This document shows positions 60,762 through 64,000 of a stretch of DNA of 64,000 nucleotides, piece after piece. Every line of letters begins with the position of its first letter. Position 1 is the stretch's first letter. The stretch is from the NCBI RefSeq assembly GCF_021032705.1, contig NZ_JAHVXI010000001.1, positions 868,001-932,000 on the forward strand, written 5' to 3'. The notes below the pieces were generated by a model. The model did not search any database, was not told the DNA's origin, and saw only the letters and a program-made list of their open reading frames with translations. The position numbers and the translations under genes were made by a program. Source of the stretch: Psychroserpens luteolus. Its GTDB lineage: Bacteria; Bacteroidota; Bacteroidia; Flavobacteriales; Flavobacteriaceae.

Positions 60762-62114
60762 TTACGTCTTTTGGGAAAGCGATAAAAATAGTTGTCTGAA
60801 TTTTATGATTAGAGGCACACCTCTGGCAATAATCCAAACCGTTAATGCAATAAACACTGCATATAATTTAAGGTCATAACTATCCAATATTAATAGAACA
60901 GGTATGAACACCAAACCAGTAGATAATAGTAATAGATTTCTTAGGAATTTCATTTTCCCCATACCTTTAAACATTCCATCAAAAATAAAGGCTAAAGCAC
61001 ATAAGGGCTGCATGGCTAAAACGATCCAATAGATTTTGTAAAACTCATTAAGAACCTCTAGATCTTTGGTGAAAACAGAGCCAACAAAACTATAACTGGC
61101 TAATCCAATTACGGCTAAAATAAAACCAACGCCTATACCACATTTGATTAAGAACCGACTTAATTCCACCAGTTTTTTGTAGTCTTTTGCACCTAATAGT
61201 TTTCCCGAAAGGATATTTCCAGCGCTTGCATAGCCATCTATGATAAAAGCGCCTAAAAACCACAAGTTAATAGCAATCGTATAGGCGGCAATATATTGCG
61301 TTCCGTATAAAGTAGAATAGCTCGTTGCAAAGTATAGCGTAGCATTTAAAGCTAAAGTTCTCACAAACAAATTGAGAACCATGATGGTGAAGGTCTTAAT
61401 TTGTTTATTAAACGGAAATGTAACTCGTAAAGAAATATCAGTCTTTTTCAGAAGGAAATAAGCAGAACATAATGCCATGATAATTTGAGCGATAACGCTT
61501 GCATAAGCAGCACCTTTGATATGCATTGGACTGATAAACCCATCAATACCATATACAAAAACAACGTCTAAAACGATATTGACTATAGTTCCAACAATAG
61601 CAATGATCATGGGATAGAATGTGTTTTGCAACCCTCTAAACGTGCCAAAAACAGCAATGGTAAAAAGCGTAAACGGAAATCCGAAAACACGAATATTATA
61701 ATACTCAACACTATAATCTAGTATTTGACCAGACGCATTGTAGAAATTAAAAATTTGAGATGAGAACGGTAAGGTTATGGCTATAATTACAATACTGATC
61801 GAGGTGATTAAAAAAATGGCTTGAGCCGGGAGGTTTTTAACCTGATCCAACTGATTTGCACCTAAATGTTGCGATACAATTGATGAAATAGCACTTCTGG
61901 TTTGTCCAAATACCCAAATAAGCATGGAGATAAATGCACCAACAATTCCAACAGCTGCTAAGGCTTCAGCAGCATTATAATCAACATTACCAATAATAGC
62001 GGTGTCTGTAAGTGATAAGATAGGCTCAGCCACTCCAGAGATTAAAGCTGGAATAGCAAGTTTGTTGATGTTTTTTAATGTGATAGCTGTTTTCAAATAA
62101 TACGTTCGTAACAA
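60762..62114 (-). CDS. MATE-family efflux transporter (DinF/NorM-like)
   Basis: 450 residues with twelve membrane helices in two related halves, and the MATE N-terminal pattern IPALISGVAEPILSLTDTAIIGN. Multidrug or toxic-compound efflux, H+ or Na+ driven. Its 5' end overlaps the GNAT gene by 22 bp. Confidence 0.9.
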   Translation of the reverse strand: MLRTYYLKTAITLKNINKLAIPALISGVAEPILSLTDTAIIGNVDYNAAEALAAVGIVGAFISMLIWVFGQTRSAISSIVSQHLGANQLDQVKNLPAQAIFLITSISIVIIAITLPFSSQIFNFYNASGQILDYSVEYYNIRVFGFPFTLFTIAVFGTFRGLQNTFYPMIIAIVGTIVNIVLDVVFVYGIDGFISPMHIKGAAYASVIAQIIMALCSAYFLLKKTDISLRVTFPFNKQIKTFTIMVLNLFVRTLALNATLYFATSYSTLYGTQYIAAYTIAINLWFLGAFIIDGYASAGNILSGKLLGAKDYKKLVELSRFLIKCGIGVGFILAVIGLASYSFVGSVFTKDLEVLNEFYKIYWIVLAMQPLCALAFIFDGMFKGMGKMKFLRNLLLLSTGLVFIPVLLILDSYDLKLYAVFIALTVWIIARGVPLIIKFRQLFLSLSQKT

Positions 62115-62593
62115 TAAAAAGGGAACTCACTTTGCTTCGGAAAATAAATATTTCCCAAGCGTTGATAGCCACGAAGTTCGTAAAATTTTTGGTTTCTTTT
62201 GTTCTGAGAGAAGGTGTCTAATCGAATAGAGGTATAGTTATTTTCTATGGCGTAGTTTTCGGCAAAGTCCATTAATTGTTGTGCATAGCCTTGCCCTTGG
62301 TATTTTGGATCAACCGCTAAGCGATGGATATAAATGTTGTTTTCATTTGGCGTTAACCACTTTATTGGCTCATATTCTTTATCCATTACTGTAGATATGA
62401 CGATACAGCCACTAATACTGTTGTCGATATCTAATACGTAAAGCTCATCACGACGAACGTCATTTTCAAAAGCAGCTCTATTAGGATAATGCTCATTCCA
62501 TTGAAATATGTTTTGATTAATCATATGTATGGCACATGCTTTTGTTATGTCCATGATTGCATCTATATCGGCTCGAGTTGCTTTACGTATCAT
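62093..62593 (-). CDS. GNAT-family N-acetyltransferase
   Basis: 166 residues. Acetyl-CoA motif A with YIHRLAVDPKYQGQGYAQQLM (about 98-118), motif B near SIRLDTFSQNKRNQKFYE. Substrate unknown. Divergent from the USP gene with 54 bp between. Confidence 0.88.
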   Translation of the reverse strand: MIRKATRADIDAIMDITKACAIHMINQNIFQWNEHYPNRAAFENDVRRDELYVLDIDNSISGCIVISTVMDKEYEPIKWLTPNENNIYIHRLAVDPKYQGQGYAQQLMDFAENYAIENNYTSIRLDTFSQNKRNQKFYELRGYQRLGNIYFPKQSEFPFYCYERII

Positions 62594-62647
62594 ATTAATA
62601 GTTACCTTTGCAAAAATTTAAACAAAGTTACTTTTAATTATTTGATT

Positions 62648-63442
62648 ATGAAGTCTATTCTTGTTCCAGTCGGGTCCTCTAAAAATGCAGAAAGTCATTT
62701 ACAGTATGCTGTAGATTTTGCTAGAGCTTTTGGCGCTAAATTGTACGTGGTACAAATTTATAATGTTTATACAAAAGCTGGGACGATGATTAAGGTTGAT
62801 CATATTTTAGAGCGTGAAAGTTTAGAGTTCTTAAAAGGACATGTATCTAAAATAGACACTAAAGGGGTTGATGTAGTGGTGAAGACATTTAAAGGAAAAC
62901 TTGTAGATACTATAGAGTTGGCTTGTGAAGCATTAAACGTTGATCTCATTTTATTAGAGCCGCGAACAAACTCGATTAAAGATGAGGTGTATTTGGGAAA
63001 AACATCTGGAAAAATTGTAAAGCAAACGAATATTCCAGCGCTAATTGTTCCTGAAGGCTATGTTTATAAACCAATTGTAAAGATTTTGCTTGCGGTTAAA
63101 TCTGCTGTAATTAGAAAAGAGGATGCTTTAGATCCGTTAAAAGCTATAAAAAATCAATTTAAAGCAGTGGTTAATTTGCTTTTGGTGAAAACACCATTTT
63201 ACAATGAAGGCGATTTAAATGTTGATGAAGATTTAGCTAGTTTGATTACAAACACAACAACCAGTGAAAACGCTACGACCTATCAAGGTGTTTTAGAGCA
63301 CTATAAAAATAATAATCCAGACTTATTATGTGTTGTGAGACGTAAGCGTGGGTTTTTTGTGAAGAAATGGGAAAAGAGTACCATTTTAAAGAAAGACTTC
63401 AGTAGCGCTTTACCTGTCTTAGTTTTAAGAGGTTTAAAATAA
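62648..63442 (+). CDS. universal stress protein family (tandem-like)
   Basis: 264 residues from ATG 62648 (MKSILVPVGSSKNAESHLQYAVDFA); the open frame extends upstream but overlaps the GNAT gene and is not expected to be translated. The first half is a USP domain without a clear ATP-binding GxxG-9x-G; the second half is a diverged repeat (VKILLAVKSAVI...). Function unknown, stress-linked family. Confidence 0.8.
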   Translation: MKSILVPVGSSKNAESHLQYAVDFARAFGAKLYVVQIYNVYTKAGTMIKVDHILERESLEFLKGHVSKIDTKGVDVVVKTFKGKLVDTIELACEALNVDLILLEPRTNSIKDEVYLGKTSGKIVKQTNIPALIVPEGYVYKPIVKILLAVKSAVIRKEDALDPLKAIKNQFKAVVNLLLVKTPFYNEGDLNVDEDLASLITNTTTSENATTYQGVLEHYKNNNPDLLCVVRRKRGFFVKKWEKSTILKKDFSSALPVLVLRGLK

Positions 63443-63447
63443 TTTTT

Positions 63448-63521
63448 GGGGATGTAGCTCAGTTGGCTAGAGTGCTTGACTGGCAGTCAAGAGGTCACGG
63501 GTTCGAATCCCGTCTTCTCCA
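63448..63521 (+). tRNA. tRNA-Ala(GGC), conventional
   Basis: 74 nt. Acceptor GGGGATG/CTTCTCC includes the G3.T70 alanine identity pair and one mismatch at 6-67, D arm GCTCAGTTGGCTAGAGT, anticodon arm CTTGA-CTGGCAG-TCAAG, T arm ACGGG-TTCGAAT-CCCGT, discriminator A, no CCA. Its canonical form contrasts with the array tRNAs. Confidence 0.93.
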
Positions 63522-63523
63522 CA
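63506..63523 (+). repeat. tRNA-Ala 3'-end direct repeat, copy 1
   Basis: AATCCCGTCTTCTCCACA, starting inside the T-loop and running two bases past the tRNA. Repeated exactly at 63660-63677, as with integration att sites. Confidence 0.8.
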
Positions 63524-63537
63524 TCAAGCGCAGCTTG

Positions 63538-63600
63538 TAATAAATCAAAACTAAAAATCTGACAAGTTTACTTGATCAGATTTTTAGTTTTGATTTATTA
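63538..63600. terminator. 25-bp perfect inverted repeat after tRNA-Ala
   Basis: 63538-63562 is exactly complementary to 63576-63600 with a 13-nt centre that itself pairs CAAGT/ACTTG. It could be a strong bidirectional terminator for the tRNA or the remnant of a mobile element. It lies between the two att-like repeats. Confidence 0.7.
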
Positions 63601-63659
63601 TTTCTTATCGGAAACGACGTTGCATTTGCAGTAGTGGATCATAGAGGAACTGCCGGGCT

Positions 63660-63677
63660 AATCCCGTCTTCTCCACA
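63660..63677 (+). repeat. tRNA-Ala 3'-end direct repeat, copy 2
   Basis: Exact 18-bp copy of 63506-63523, 154 bp downstream, preceded by GCCGGGCT in place of the tRNA body. Confidence 0.8.
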
Positions 63678-63697
63678 ATTAAGCGTAATTTAAAAAC

Positions 63698-63727
63698 AAA
63701 AAGCCCGACTGTAAAATGTAGGGCTTT
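63698..63727. terminator. bidirectional terminator
   Basis: AAAGCCC / GGGCTTT stem with 14-nt loop, A-run left and T-run right; it follows the att-like repeat and also the small - strand ORF. Confidence 0.75.
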
Positions 63728-63791
63728 ATTGCTTAAAACCTTAAACAAGAGGTTCAAGGTTCTAACTAACTACATCGTATAGCATATCTAT

Positions 63792-63890
63792 TTAATTCGA
63801 CATAAATATTCCTATTACTATAAATGTGTAAAATAAAATCAAGAATAGTATTATTTTTCTTTGTTCTGAAACTGTTCTTTTCACCATCAT
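63792..63890 (-). CDS. 32-residue membrane smORF
   Basis: ATG 63890 to TAA 63792. Basic start (MMVKRTVSEQRK) followed by one hydrophobic helix (IILFLILFYTFIVIGIF). Terminators lie on both sides (63698-63727 downstream, 63930-63962 upstream), so it could form its own unit. Unknown function. Confidence 0.45.
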   Translation of the reverse strand: MMVKRTVSEQRKIILFLILFYTFIVIGIFMSN

Positions 63891-63929
63891 AGAAATAAAT
63901 TAATATGTTATTTTAATCTAAGAGAAAAA

Positions 63930-63962
63930 GAACCCATAGTATAGCACTACAACTATGGGCTC
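63930..63962. terminator. hairpin terminator near right edge
   Basis: CCCATAGT / ACTATGGG stem extended by GA/TC past one mismatch. It is A-rich on both sides, so direction is unclear. Confidence 0.55.
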
Positions 63963-64000
63963 TGAAAAACCTCTTGTCTCAAATCAGAGATTATTGTTAT

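Noticed and set aside
62489-62647. N-terminal extension of the universal stress protein
   Set aside because: It overlaps the divergent GNAT gene and its leader; the conserved MKSILVPVG start is at 62648.

Overview
The window looks like a piece of a marine flavobacterial chromosome (Bacteroidota, Flavobacteriaceae-like). The evidence is low GC, type IX secretion C-terminal domains (including a gliding-motility-type tail), SusC-like and STN-type TonB-dependent receptors, an ECF sigma/FecR pair, and promoters with the Bacteroidota -7 element (TAnnTTTG-like). No tRNA gene encodes its CCA end.

Layout. 1-5212: a tightly overlapping + strand operon for an aryl/polyketide lipid. It has the tail of an upstream gene, a methyltransferase, a type III polyketide synthase, a FabL-like reductase, a FabZ-like dehydratase, a FabF-like ketosynthase, an ACP and a phosphopantetheinyl transferase. 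5283-6734: a thioredoxin-fold lipoprotein. 6891-14770: an ECF sigma/FecR/STN-TonB receptor set facing a transglutaminase-7TM protein, an ATP-grasp amidoligase-like protein, a small membrane protein and an outer-membrane barrel. Three start codons here share one promoter-like motif at the same distance, so the sigma factor probably drives both arms.

14837-26318 is the most unusual part. On the - strand an array of 20 divergent tRNA genes (17521-19587) runs directly into a YkuK RNase H-like gene, a frameshifted AlkB-type dioxygenase and the RNA ligase RtcB. Three of the tRNA genes are interrupted by four related 52-55 nt insertions, in T-loops or anticodon loops. Removing the insertions restores canonical tRNA lengths. 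Two leucine tRNAs lack the long variable arm. A 41-codon leader ORF and a terminator precede the array, like an attenuator. Further upstream are short promoter-smORF-terminator units, a metallophosphoesterase and a TPR protein. Facing them is a CAP-domain protein with a WYL regulator fused to a PhyH-type dioxygenase, behind a perfect TACGCAATT-A-AATTGCGTA palindrome. Half-sites of this palindrome recur at the RtcB, smORF and array promoters. I read this as a regulated tRNA-replacement and RNA-repair island. The sequence supports the layout; the function is inference.

26419-46540 is mostly ordinary chromosome: an ABC ATPase, a prolyl oligopeptidase, two FG-GAP/ASPIC secreted proteins with a diheme cytochrome, a GT32 glycosyltransferase, asd, mscL, alr, tdk, DoxX, a large adhesin, rsmI and a UDG-family protein. 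46594-54020 holds a SusC-like barrel without a plug domain, next to an alpha-2-macroglobulin protein that carries a plug domain. 54189-63442 is housekeeping (AhpD-like, OsmC, recJ, OmpA, MFS, an LpxH-like hydrolase, queD, MATE, GNAT, USP). The window ends with a conventional tRNA-Ala whose 3' end is duplicated 154 bp downstream.
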